In this document: piece after piece, positions 44,686 to 52,662 of the stretch | How the letters are laid out: every line of letters starts with the position of its first letter | Numbering within the stretch: the stretch's first letter is position 1 | Source: Natronosporangium sp035305625 | GTDB lineage: Bacteria > Actinomycetota > Actinomycetes > Mycobacteriales > Micromonosporaceae | Assembly: GCA_963809545.1 (NCBI GenBank) | Contig: CAWEKD010000007.1 | Span: forward strand, 620,001-684,000 | DNA: 64,000 nt | Direction of reading: 5' to 3' | Program-made: the position numbers and the translations under genes | Notes under the pieces: generated by a model | Seen by the model: only the letters and a program-made list of their open reading frames with translations | Told to the model about the DNA's origin: nothing | The model's database searches: none

Positions 44686-46093
44686 CGACCGCCGGCGGGG
44701 TCGACAACTGCTTGCCCGGTTACTCCAGCAGGCACCGCAGCGCCTACGCCGCTACCAGGTGGTCGGATTCCTGGTGGGTTTCCTCGCCGGGATCTCGCTG
44801 TTCCTGGTGCCGCCGCTGGTTACCGGCCCCTCCGGCCCGGAACCGGGTGAACTGGTCGTCCTGATGGACCGGGACCAGAGTATCGGGCAACAGCGCAAGC
44901 GGCTGATCGAGGAATGGGATCGGCTGCACCCCGACATCACCGTACGGATCATCGAGCTGCCCGGGTCGGCCACCGCCGCCCACAGTGAACTCGTGGCCCG
45001 GGCGCAGGCCGGTGGGGGCGGGGCGGACGTGTACAGCCTGGACGTGACCTGGGTGGCGGAGTTCGCCGAGGCGGGCTGGCTCCGTCCGCTGGACCGCTCC
45101 ACCGTGGATGAGGCGGGGTACCTGCAGCAGCCGCTGACGGCCGGGGAGTACGACGGCCGGCTGTGGGCGCTGCCGTTCAACACCGACGCCCCGCTGCTGT
45201 TCTACCGCCGGGACCTGGTCGGTGACTCACCCCCGGCGACCTGGGCGGAGCTGATCGAACTGACCTGGCGGCACTGGGAGGCGGCCACCGCCGCCGAGGG
45301 GTCGCTACAGGCCGGGTACGCCGGTCAGTTCGCCGACTACGAAGGCTTCACGGTCAACGTGCTGGAGGCGATGCTGGCCGGGGAGCCCGAGGCGCTCTCG
45401 GGCAACTCGTGGGAGTTCGACCCCACGACGGTGGCCTCCGCGCTGACCCGGCTGGCCGCCGGCTTCACCCCGGACGGGAATGGGCGGCGGTTGATCCTGC
45501 CGGACTCCCTGGAGCATCGCGAGGACGGCACCACGGCCGCGTTCGGGGCCGGGCAGGTGCTGTTCATGCGGAACTGGCCGATCGCCTACCGGCACTTGAC
45601 CGCGGCCCCGTCCGGTGATCGGAGCCGGCTGTCCCCGGAGCAGGTGGGGGTGGCGCGGCTGCCGAGCGCCGTGCCCGGTCAGCCCGCCCCCGGGGTGTTG
45701 GGGGGCCAGTCGTTGGCGGTGGCGCGCGGCAGTGACCAGCCGCGGGCCGCCCAGGATCTGATCGAGTTCCTCACCGGTGACCGCAGCCAACAGCGGTTGT
45801 TCGAGGGCGGGTTCGTCCCCACCCGCCGGGTGGTGTACGAGGACCAGGAGCTGCTGGCGGAACACCCCTACCTGGCCCTGGTGCGGGAGGTGGTGGAGAC
45901 CGCCGTCCCGCGCCCGGTCGATCCCCGGTACGAGCTGCTGAGCGAAGCGGTCCGCCGGGTGGTCCGCCCGTATCTGCGGCAGGTGGCTCTGCAACCGCAT
46001 GGGGGCGGGAGCCCACCCGCCGCGGTCCCGGACCACATCGCCGCCCAGCTCGCCGCCGAGCTCGCCGACGCCCGCCGCGGCTTCCGCCGCTGA
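44675..46093 (+). CDS. Membrane-anchored extracellular solute-binding protein (orphan)
   Basis: 472 aa. A basic start and one membrane helix (VVGFLVGFLAGISLFLVPPL) replace the usual lipobox. The remainder is a family 1-like solute-binding protein: LIEEWDRLHPDITVRIIELP, ADVYSLDVTWVAEFAEAGWL, LWALPFNTDAPLLFYRRDLV. Typical sugar-binding proteins have permease genes beside them; none is seen here. Overlap with the VWA gene implies joint translation and probably a complex of the two. Confidence 0.82.
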   Translation: MTTDDRRRGRQLLARLLQQAPQRLRRYQVVGFLVGFLAGISLFLVPPLVTGPSGPEPGELVVLMDRDQSIGQQRKRLIEEWDRLHPDITVRIIELPGSATAAHSELVARAQAGGGGADVYSLDVTWVAEFAEAGWLRPLDRSTVDEAGYLQQPLTAGEYDGRLWALPFNTDAPLLFYRRDLVGDSPPATWAELIELTWRHWEAATAAEGSLQAGYAGQFADYEGFTVNVLEAMLAGEPEALSGNSWEFDPTTVASALTRLAAGFTPDGNGRRLILPDSLEHREDGTTAAFGAGQVLFMRNWPIAYRHLTAAPSGDRSRLSPEQVGVARLPSAVPGQPAPGVLGGQSLAVARGSDQPRAAQDLIEFLTGDRSQQRLFEGGFVPTRRVVYEDQELLAEHPYLALVREVVETAVPRPVDPRYELLSEAVRRVVRPYLRQVALQPHGGGSPPAAVPDHIAAQLAAELADARRGFRR

Positions 46094-46167
46094 TCCGATC
46101 CCGCGGTACGCGGCGGACTTGTCGACCCCGCCGGCAGCCGGTGGGCGCCAACCGGTAGACAGGACGC

Positions 46168-47393
46168 ATGAGCGACCTCGTGCTACGCACCGGTACCGCC
46201 GATGACCTGCCCCGCATCCTCGACCTGCTGGCCATCGCGTTCCACGTCACCGATCGGGAGCTGTTCCGCTACCGGACCGGAGACTTGATCGAACCGGAGC
46301 GGTCGGTGCTGGTGGTGGACGAGTCGCTCGACCCGGCGCCGGTGGTCGCCCACACCACCGCGTACACCCGGGACCTCACCGTGCCCGGTGCGGTGGTGCC
46401 CGCCGCCCACGTGACCATGGTGGCGACGCTGCCCACCCATCGGCGCCGGGGACTGACCCGGCAGGTGATCACCCGGCAGTTGGCGGAGGCACCGGAGCCG
46501 GTGGCGGTGCTGTGGGCCAGCGAACCGGCGATCTACGGCCGGTTCGGGTACGGGCTCGCCAGCACCCGGCTGTCGCTGGCGGTGGAGACCCACCACATCC
46601 GGCTGCCGGAGCCCACCGAACCCAGTCGGGTGCGCCTGGTGGCGCCCGAGGAGGCCGGGCCGCTGCTGCGTCGGCTGTACGAGGCGGTGCGGGCGCACCG
46701 GCCCGGCTGGTCCAGCCGGAGTGACCTCTGGTGGGAGCGGCGGGTGCTGGCCGACCCGCCGGCGCTGCGCAACGGCGCCACCGAGCGGCGGATCGTGGTG
46801 CACGAGGGCCGGACCGGTCCGGACGGGTACGCGACCTGGCGGGTCCGGGAGGGCCACAGCGACACCGGCCCCACCGGGGACGTGCTGCTGGAGGAGGTGG
46901 TGGCCGCCAACCCGACCGCGCAGCTGGGGCTGTGGCGGTTCCTGACCTCGGTCGACCTGACCGACCGGGTGCGGATCCGACGCGGCTGGGCGGGGGATCC
47001 GCTGGTGCACCTGGTCGACGACGTCCGCCGGCTCGGGATGCGCCACAGCGACGGCCTGTTTCTGCGGATCGTGGATCTGCCGGTGGCGCTGGCGGCCCGC
47101 CGCTACAGCTGCCGGTGGACGTGGTGCTGGAGGTGACCGATCCGCTGCTGCCCGCCAACACCGGCCGGTGGCGGCTGACCGGCGGCCCCGACCAGGCCCG
47201 CTGTGTCCCCACCGACGCCCCCGCGGATCTGGCCTGCGGCATCACCGAGCTGGGGGCGGCGTACCTGGGCGGCACCCCGTTGACGGCGCTGGCGGCCGCG
47301 GGGCGGGTGCGGGAGCTGCGCGCGGGCGCGCTGGTACCGGCCAGCGCCGGGTTCGGCTGGCCGGTACCGCCCGGGGCGATGGACGTGTTCTGA
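46168..47393 (+). pseudogene. Eis-like GNAT acetyltransferase, one frameshift
   Basis: Repaired length about 408 aa, standard for Eis-type proteins. Two GNAT domains: motif A in MVATLPTHRRRGLTRQVITR near residue 92-111, a typical WASEPAIYGRFGYG segment, then a C-terminal sterol-carrier-like domain. The first frame runs to LAARRYS near 47110; the next frame carries LPVDVVLEVTDPLLPANTGR to the end. One missing C in TACAGC(C)TGCCG would repair it. Eis enzymes acetylate amines, including aminoglycosides and protein lysines. Possibly a sequencing error. Confidence 0.85.
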
Positions 47394-47397
47394 CCGG

Positions 47398-47865
47398 TTA
47401 CGGCAGCGGCGGCAGGGTCCGGTCCTGCTCGTACGCCTGGATCTGGCCGATCCGGCGCGCGTGCCGCTCCGCCCCGGAGAACGGAGTGGTCAGGAAGGTC
47501 GTGACGATCTCCACCGCCTCCGCGAGCCGGTGCATCCGGGCACCCACCCCCAGCACGTTGGCGTCGTTGTGCTCCCGCGCCAGCCGGGCGGTCTCCACCG
47601 ACCATCCCAGCGCGGCTCGCACCCCCGGCACCTTGTTGGCGGCGATCTGTTCTCCATTGCCGGAGCCGCCGATCACCACCCCCAGACTGCCCGGGTCCGC
47701 CACCACCGCCGCGGCGGTGTGCAGGCAGTACGCCGGGTAGTCGTCGTCCGGGTCGTAGCTGTGCGGGCCGATGTCCCGCACGTCGTATCCGAGCGAGGTC
47801 AGCTGCGAGACCAGCTGCACCTTCAGCTCGTAACCGGCATGGTCACTTCCCAGGTAGACACGCAC
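47398..47865 (-). CDS. rpiB: Ribose-5-phosphate isomerase B
   Basis: 155 aa. Start MRVYLGSDHAGYELK, catalytic-loop GVVIGGSGNGEQIAANKVPG, and AREHNDANVLGVGAR are all hallmarks of RpiB. It interconverts ribose 5-phosphate and ribulose 5-phosphate in the pentose phosphate pathway. The active-site position that is Cys in E. coli-type RpiB is Ser here (GGSGNG), as in actinobacterial members. The next gene upstream on this strand is 17 bases away. Confidence 0.95.
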   Translation of the reverse strand: MRVYLGSDHAGYELKVQLVSQLTSLGYDVRDIGPHSYDPDDDYPAYCLHTAAAVVADPGSLGVVIGGSGNGEQIAANKVPGVRAALGWSVETARLAREHNDANVLGVGARMHRLAEAVEIVTTFLTTPFSGAERHARRIGQIQAYEQDRTLPPLP

Positions 47866-47882
47866 GTGCGCAGTGTCGCAGG

Positions 47883-49109
47883 TCAGTCTAGCTCGGCGAG
47901 CACCAACCCGGCGCGGGCCTTCGGAACGAACCAGGTACTCTTACGCGGCATTTTCTGCCGGGCCAGGTTGACCGCGACGAAGTCGTCCACGCTCACCGGC
48001 GCGATCAGCACCGCGAGCTGCGCCCGACCGCGGTCCACCTGCTCCTGCAGCCACGCCACCGGGTAGTCGCCGCCCACGTACCCGATCCGCGGGTCCCCGG
48101 GGTCGTATCCGCAGATCCCGCGGATCAGCACCTGCTCCACCCGGGCGTGGTCCAGGGCGTCGACCCGGGAGGCGGCGGGATCGACCGGCAGCCGCACCTG
48201 CTGGAACCCGTCCGCGGTGTACAGGTGCACCACCCCCGGGGCCGGCTCGCCCGGGGTGCCGGTGACCGGCTCCACCTCCGCCCCGGCCGCCACCAGCCGG
48301 TCGGTCAGTTCCGGCACCGGCAGCGGCACCTCGGTGAACAGCCGGTGGTAGGGCTGGATGGTGACCGACGCCGGGGTGGTGATCACCGCGAGGAACCGGG
48401 GCAGGCCCCCGATCTGCGCGGCCAGGCTGCGGTGGTTGCCGTCGGCGACCACCAGCTCCCCGCCGCTGGCCAACGCGCACAACCGGTCGGTGGTGGGACC
48501 GGCCGGCACCGGCCAGATCTCGTGGCGACGCCCAGCCGCATCCTGATCCTGGCAGGCGGGGGCGCCGGCCGCGGCACACGCCGCCGCCAGCTCCTGGTGC
48601 AGTTCGTCCCCGCGGCCGCTCTGCAGCAGCAGCACGGGGGAGAGCAGGTGCCCGGTGGTCTCGGCCAGCGCCACCCGCTCCCGCACCTTCTCGATGAACA
48701 CGTCCTCGTTGCGGATCACCAGGCCGGGCTCGTCCGCCCGGGTGGAGATCTGGTCGGTGTCGACCATGGCGAACATGCCGTACGAGGCGGCCCCATCCGG
48801 GGCGGTGATCCGGTAAAGCACCACCACCTGCGCGGCCGGACGGTAGGCGCCCGCGTCCTTGGCCTGCCGCAACCGCGCTACCGCCTGCGGCAACGCCTCG
48901 GTGAAGGTGCTGCCCACCGACTCCGGCGCCCGGTGCGGCATCTCCACCGCCAGCGCACTGCGCGGGTTCGCCCGGATGATCTCGGTGATCTCCTGGTCGT
49001 CGGCGAACTCGTCGTAGTTCTGGGCGCCGGTGCCGCCGGTGCTCACCCACGCGCGGGCGATCGGGTGCACCGCTGCCGGCCGGGGTGCTGCCTCGCTGTG
49101 CTCTGCCAT
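47883..49109 (-). CDS. DUF1015-family protein
   Basis: 408 aa from ATG 49109 (MAEHSEAAPRPAAVHP); the open frame extends 28 codons further without support. DUF1015 features: YDEFADDQEI near the N-terminus, EDVFIEKVRERVALAETTGH, and the conserved ADGNHRSLAAQI motif with its histidine. Function is unknown; the family often lies near amino-acid metabolism genes, and the ADGNHR motif suggests an enzyme. It may be co-transcribed with rpiB. Confidence 0.85.
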   Translation of the reverse strand: MAEHSEAAPRPAAVHPIARAWVSTGGTGAQNYDEFADDQEITEIIRANPRSALAVEMPHRAPESVGSTFTEALPQAVARLRQAKDAGAYRPAAQVVVLYRITAPDGAASYGMFAMVDTDQISTRADEPGLVIRNEDVFIEKVRERVALAETTGHLLSPVLLLQSGRGDELHQELAAACAAAGAPACQDQDAAGRRHEIWPVPAGPTTDRLCALASGGELVVADGNHRSLAAQIGGLPRFLAVITTPASVTIQPYHRLFTEVPLPVPELTDRLVAAGAEVEPVTGTPGEPAPGVVHLYTADGFQQVRLPVDPAASRVDALDHARVEQVLIRGICGYDPGDPRIGYVGGDYPVAWLQEQVDRGRAQLAVLIAPVSVDDFVAVNLARQKMPRKSTWFVPKARAGLVLAELD

Positions 49110-49213
49110 GTCCGCGACGCTACCGGGCGGCGAGGTCCGCCGCGGTAGGGGCCCACCCGGCCGGCTCACGCTGTGGTCGCACCGGCCGGGCACACCACCC
49201 CCACCGGGTGCGG

Positions 49214-49846
49214 TCAGTCGAAGCTCGGCCCCACCTCACGGGTGCGCTTCAGCTCGTAGAACCCGGGCGTGCCGGCGACCAGCAGCACCCCGTCCCAGAG
49301 CCGCCCGGCGGCCTCCCCCTTCGGCGCCGGGGTGACCACCGGCCCGAAGAACGCGACCTTCTTCCCGTCCGGACCGGGCGCGTGGATCACCGGGGTACCC
49401 ACGTCGAAGCCGACCGGGTCCATACCGGCGTGGTGGCTGGCCCGCAGCGCCTCGTCGTACTCGGTCGAGTCCGCCGCCGCGGCCAATGCCGGATCCAGGT
49501 CGACATCGGACAGGGCGGCGGCGCACAGCTCCCGGTTCATTTCCTGCTTCTGCAGGTGGATCCGCGTGCCGAAGGCGGTGTAGAGGTCCCGCAGCACCTT
49601 CTCGCCGTACCGCTGGGCGGCCGCGATACACACCCGCACCGGCCCCCACGCCCGCTTCATCGCCTCGGCGTACTGCTCCGGTACCTCTCGTCCCTCGTTG
49701 AGCACCGACAGGCTCATTACGTGGAAGGACACCTCTACCGGGCGGACCTTCTCCACCTCGAGCAACCACCGGGAGGTCACCCACGCCCAGGGACAGGCTG
49801 GGTCGAACCACATGTCCACCGCGTCGCGTTCTGCCATGGGGTCCAT
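49214..49846 (-). CDS. DsbA-like mycothiol-dependent reductase (Rv2466c-type)
   Basis: About 210 aa; ATG at 49846 or 49837 (MAERDAVDMWFDPACPWAW). It matches the Rv2466c group over its length: WFDPACPWAWVTSRWLLEVE, FHVMSLSVLNEGR, ASHHAGMDPVGFDVGTPVIH, ELKRTREVGPSFD. The thioredoxin-like fold with a helical insert uses mycothiol for reduction. The active site here is CPWA rather than the CPWC of Rv2466c, leaving a single cysteine. Cytoplasmic. Promoter region shared with pepN. Confidence 0.88.
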   Translation of the reverse strand: MDPMAERDAVDMWFDPACPWAWVTSRWLLEVEKVRPVEVSFHVMSLSVLNEGREVPEQYAEAMKRAWGPVRVCIAAAQRYGEKVLRDLYTAFGTRIHLQKQEMNRELCAAALSDVDLDPALAAAADSTEYDEALRASHHAGMDPVGFDVGTPVIHAPGPDGKKVAFFGPVVTPAPKGEAAGRLWDGVLLVAGTPGFYELKRTREVGPSFD

Positions 49847-49982
49847 GGTGCCAGCTGGTTGAGCAGTCAACAAACTTCCGTGCGCCGAGGGGCGACCCCG
49901 GAGACCGCTACCCCATGACAGACTCGGGGCGAATCCGCGGCTCACCCCGCCGCGGGCTGGAACGACTTGATGGAGAAGCATC

Positions 49983-52520
49983 GTGGCCGGAGTGCGCAAC
50001 CTCACCCAAGCGGAAGCGGCGGAGCGTGCCCGCCTGCTTGACGTGACCTCATACGACATCACCGTGGACCTCACCGGGGAGCAGACTTTCCGCTCGGTGA
50101 CCGAGGTGCGGTTCCGTTGCCGACAGCCGGGGGCCACGGTCACCATCGAGGTGGCGGCGGAGTCGATCCGGTCGGCCACCCTCAACGGCGCCCCGCTCGA
50201 CCTGTCCGGATGGTCGGCGGAGGCTGGGCTGCTCCTCCCCGGCCTGGCGGAGGACAACACCCTGGTGGTGGACGCCGACTTCGCCTACTCCCACACCGGT
50301 CAGGGGATCACCCGCAGTGTCGACCCGGTCGACGGCGAGGTCTACCTGCACAGTCAGTTCGAGATCGCCGACGCGCAGCGTGCGTTCGCCTGTTTCGACC
50401 AGCCCGACCTCAAGAGTGTGTTCACGTGGCACGCGATCGTGCCGAAGCACTGGCGGGTGGTCTCCAACTCCCCCGTAGCGGCGGTGGACGCCGGCGATCC
50501 GTACCAGACGGTCCATTTTGAGCCATCGGTACGGATGAGCACGTACATCACCGCGCTGTGCGCCGGGCCGTTCCACGAAGTGCGGCGGGAGTACGACGGG
50601 ATCGACTTCGGCTACTTCTGCCGCGCCTCGATGGCGCCGTACCTGGACGTGGACGACCTCCACGAGATCACCACCCAGGGGTTCGACTTCTTCCACCACA
50701 AGTTCGGGGTGCGCTACCCCCTGCCGAAGTACGACCAGCTGTGGGTGCCGGACTTCAACGCCGGGGCGATGGAGAACTTCGGCTGCGTGGTGCACGCGGA
50801 GGCGCTGTACCTGTTCCGCTCCCAGGTCACCGACTTCGAGTACGAGCAGCGGGCGAACACCATCCTGCACGAGCTGGCGCACATGTGGTTCGGCAACTTG
50901 GTCACCATGCGCTGGTGGGACGACCTGTGGCTGAACGAGTCGTTCGCCGAGTGGGCCTCGCACTGGTGCTGCGCGGAAGCCACCCGGTTCCGCGACGCCT
51001 GGACCACCTTCCTGTCCGTACGCAAGAACTGGGGCTACCGGCAGGACCAGCTCTCCTCCACCCACCCGGTCTACTGCGACATGCCGGACCTGGAGGCGGT
51101 GGAGGTGAACTTCGACGGCATCACCTACGCCAAGGGCGCCGGGGTTCTCAAGCAGTTGGTGGCGTACGTGGGTGAGGAGGCGTTCCTCCGGGGTCTGCGG
51201 GCCTACTTCGCCGCCCATGCCTGGGGCAACGCCACCTTCAACGACTTGCTGTCCGCCTTGTCGGAGGCCAGCGGGAAGCCGTTGCGGGAGTTCGCCCGCC
51301 AGTGGCTGGAGACCGCGCAGGTGAACACCCTCCGGCCAGAGGTGACGCAGGACGACAACGGTCGGTACCGCCGAGTGGTGATCCACCAGACCGCGCCGGC
51401 CGACCACCCCACCCTGCGCACCCATCGGATCGCGGTCGGGCTGTACGACGTGGAGGGTGGGAAGCTGGTGCGGCGGGACCGGCGGGAGCTGGATGTGTCC
51501 GGCCCGACCACCGAGGTGACGGCGCTGGTGGGGCAGCCCGTCGCCGACCTGCTGCTGCTCAACGACGAGGACCTCACCTACGCGAAGATCCGGCTGGACG
51601 ACCGGTCCATGGCCACGGTGGTGGAGCATCTGTCCGGACTGGAGTCTCCCCTGGCGCGGGCGCTGTGCTGGAGCGCGGCCTGGGACATGCTGCGGGACGG
51701 GGAACTCGCGGCCCGGTCCTGGCTGGCCCTGGTCTGCCGGGGCCTGCCGCACGAGCCGGACATCAACCTGGTCACCTCCACCCTGCGGCAGGCCAGCACC
51801 ACCCTGGCGATGTACGCCGACCCGGCCTGGGCGCCGACCGGCTGGGCGGAACTGGCCCGCACCGCCCGGGCCGCGCTCGATGCGGCCGCCCCCGGCAGCG
51901 GGGCCCAGTTGGCCTGGGCGCGGGCGTTCGCCGGTGCGGCCCGGTCCCCGGAGGAGCTGGGGCTGCTGCGGGACTGGCTGGCCGGGCGGAACGTCCCACC
52001 GGGGCTGACAGTGGACACCGAACTGCGCTGGCACCTGCTTCAGGTCCTGGTGGCCGCCGGGGAGGCCGGTGACGACGAGATCAACGCGGAGCTGGCCGCC
52101 GACCCCACCGCGTCGGGGCAGCGGGAGGCCGCCACCGCCCGGGCGCTGCGCCCGACCCCGGAGGCCAAGGCGGAGGCGTGGCAGTTGCTGACCGGCCCGA
52201 CCGCGCCCCCGAACTGGCAGCAACGGGCGGTGCTGCTCGGGTTCTGGCACCCCCGCCAGCTCGCGGTGACCGCCCCCTACGTGGCCGCGTTCCACGAGGT
52301 GGCCGCGGACGTGTTCGCCCGGCGGGACGGTGACCAGGCGCGGGAGTTCCTCACCCTCGGATACCCGGCCATGCATGTCAGCCCGGACACGGTGGCCGCC
52401 AGCGACCGTTGGCTGGCCAACGAGCAGCACCCGGCGCAGGCGCGGCGCCTGGTGGCCGAGGGGCGGGACGCGGTGGTGCGGGCGTTGACCGCCCGGGCCA
52501 CGGACGCGGCCGCGGCATAG
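49983..52520 (+). CDS. pepN: Aminopeptidase N (M1 family)
   Basis: 845 aa from a GTG with GGAG upstream. The substrate-gating motif GAMENFG (near 258) and the zinc motif HELAH with the third ligand in WLNESFAEW (near 293-322) are intact. The C-terminal helical ERAP1-like domain follows. It removes N-terminal residues from peptides in the cytoplasm, finishing protein turnover started by Clp. Followed by two strong hairpins. Confidence 0.96.
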   Translation: MAGVRNLTQAEAAERARLLDVTSYDITVDLTGEQTFRSVTEVRFRCRQPGATVTIEVAAESIRSATLNGAPLDLSGWSAEAGLLLPGLAEDNTLVVDADFAYSHTGQGITRSVDPVDGEVYLHSQFEIADAQRAFACFDQPDLKSVFTWHAIVPKHWRVVSNSPVAAVDAGDPYQTVHFEPSVRMSTYITALCAGPFHEVRREYDGIDFGYFCRASMAPYLDVDDLHEITTQGFDFFHHKFGVRYPLPKYDQLWVPDFNAGAMENFGCVVHAEALYLFRSQVTDFEYEQRANTILHELAHMWFGNLVTMRWWDDLWLNESFAEWASHWCCAEATRFRDAWTTFLSVRKNWGYRQDQLSSTHPVYCDMPDLEAVEVNFDGITYAKGAGVLKQLVAYVGEEAFLRGLRAYFAAHAWGNATFNDLLSALSEASGKPLREFARQWLETAQVNTLRPEVTQDDNGRYRRVVIHQTAPADHPTLRTHRIAVGLYDVEGGKLVRRDRRELDVSGPTTEVTALVGQPVADLLLLNDEDLTYAKIRLDDRSMATVVEHLSGLESPLARALCWSAAWDMLRDGELAARSWLALVCRGLPHEPDINLVTSTLRQASTTLAMYADPAWAPTGWAELARTARAALDAAAPGSGAQLAWARAFAGAARSPEELGLLRDWLAGRNVPPGLTVDTELRWHLLQVLVAAGEAGDDEINAELAADPTASGQREAATARALRPTPEAKAEAWQLLTGPTAPPNWQQRAVLLGFWHPRQLAVTAPYVAAFHEVAADVFARRDGDQAREFLTLGYPAMHVSPDTVAASDRWLANEQHPAQARRLVAEGRDAVVRALTARATDAAAA

Positions 52521-52539
52521 CTACCTGAATAGCTGTACC

Positions 52540-52576
52540 CGGGGGAGGGAGCGGGGGCTACCCGCTCCCTCCCCCG
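52540..52576 (+). terminator. Strong hairpin after pepN
   Basis: GGGGGAGGGAGCGGG and CCCGCTCCCTCCCCC pair perfectly around a five-base loop (GGCTA); an outer C-G pair makes 16. It starts 20 bases after the stop codon and is followed by AATTGCTTT. Confidence 0.85.
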
Positions 52577-52594
52577 AATTGCTTTCACATAGCA

Positions 52595-52641
52595 GAGGGG
52601 TGCCTTCCTCGCGACCCCGGGTCGCGAGGAAGGCGCCCCTC
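52595..52641. terminator. Second long hairpin between pepN and the S8 protease
   Basis: GAGGGGTGCCTTCCTCGCGAC and GTCGCGAGGAAGGCGCCCCT(C) pair over 21 bases with one G-T wobble around a short CCCGG loop. It lies between convergent genes, 22 bases beyond the protease stop, so it likely ends the minus-strand transcript. Long stems of this form recur in actinobacterial intergenic regions. Confidence 0.75.
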
Positions 52642-52662
52642 GTAGGAACAGAGGGCCGGTGA

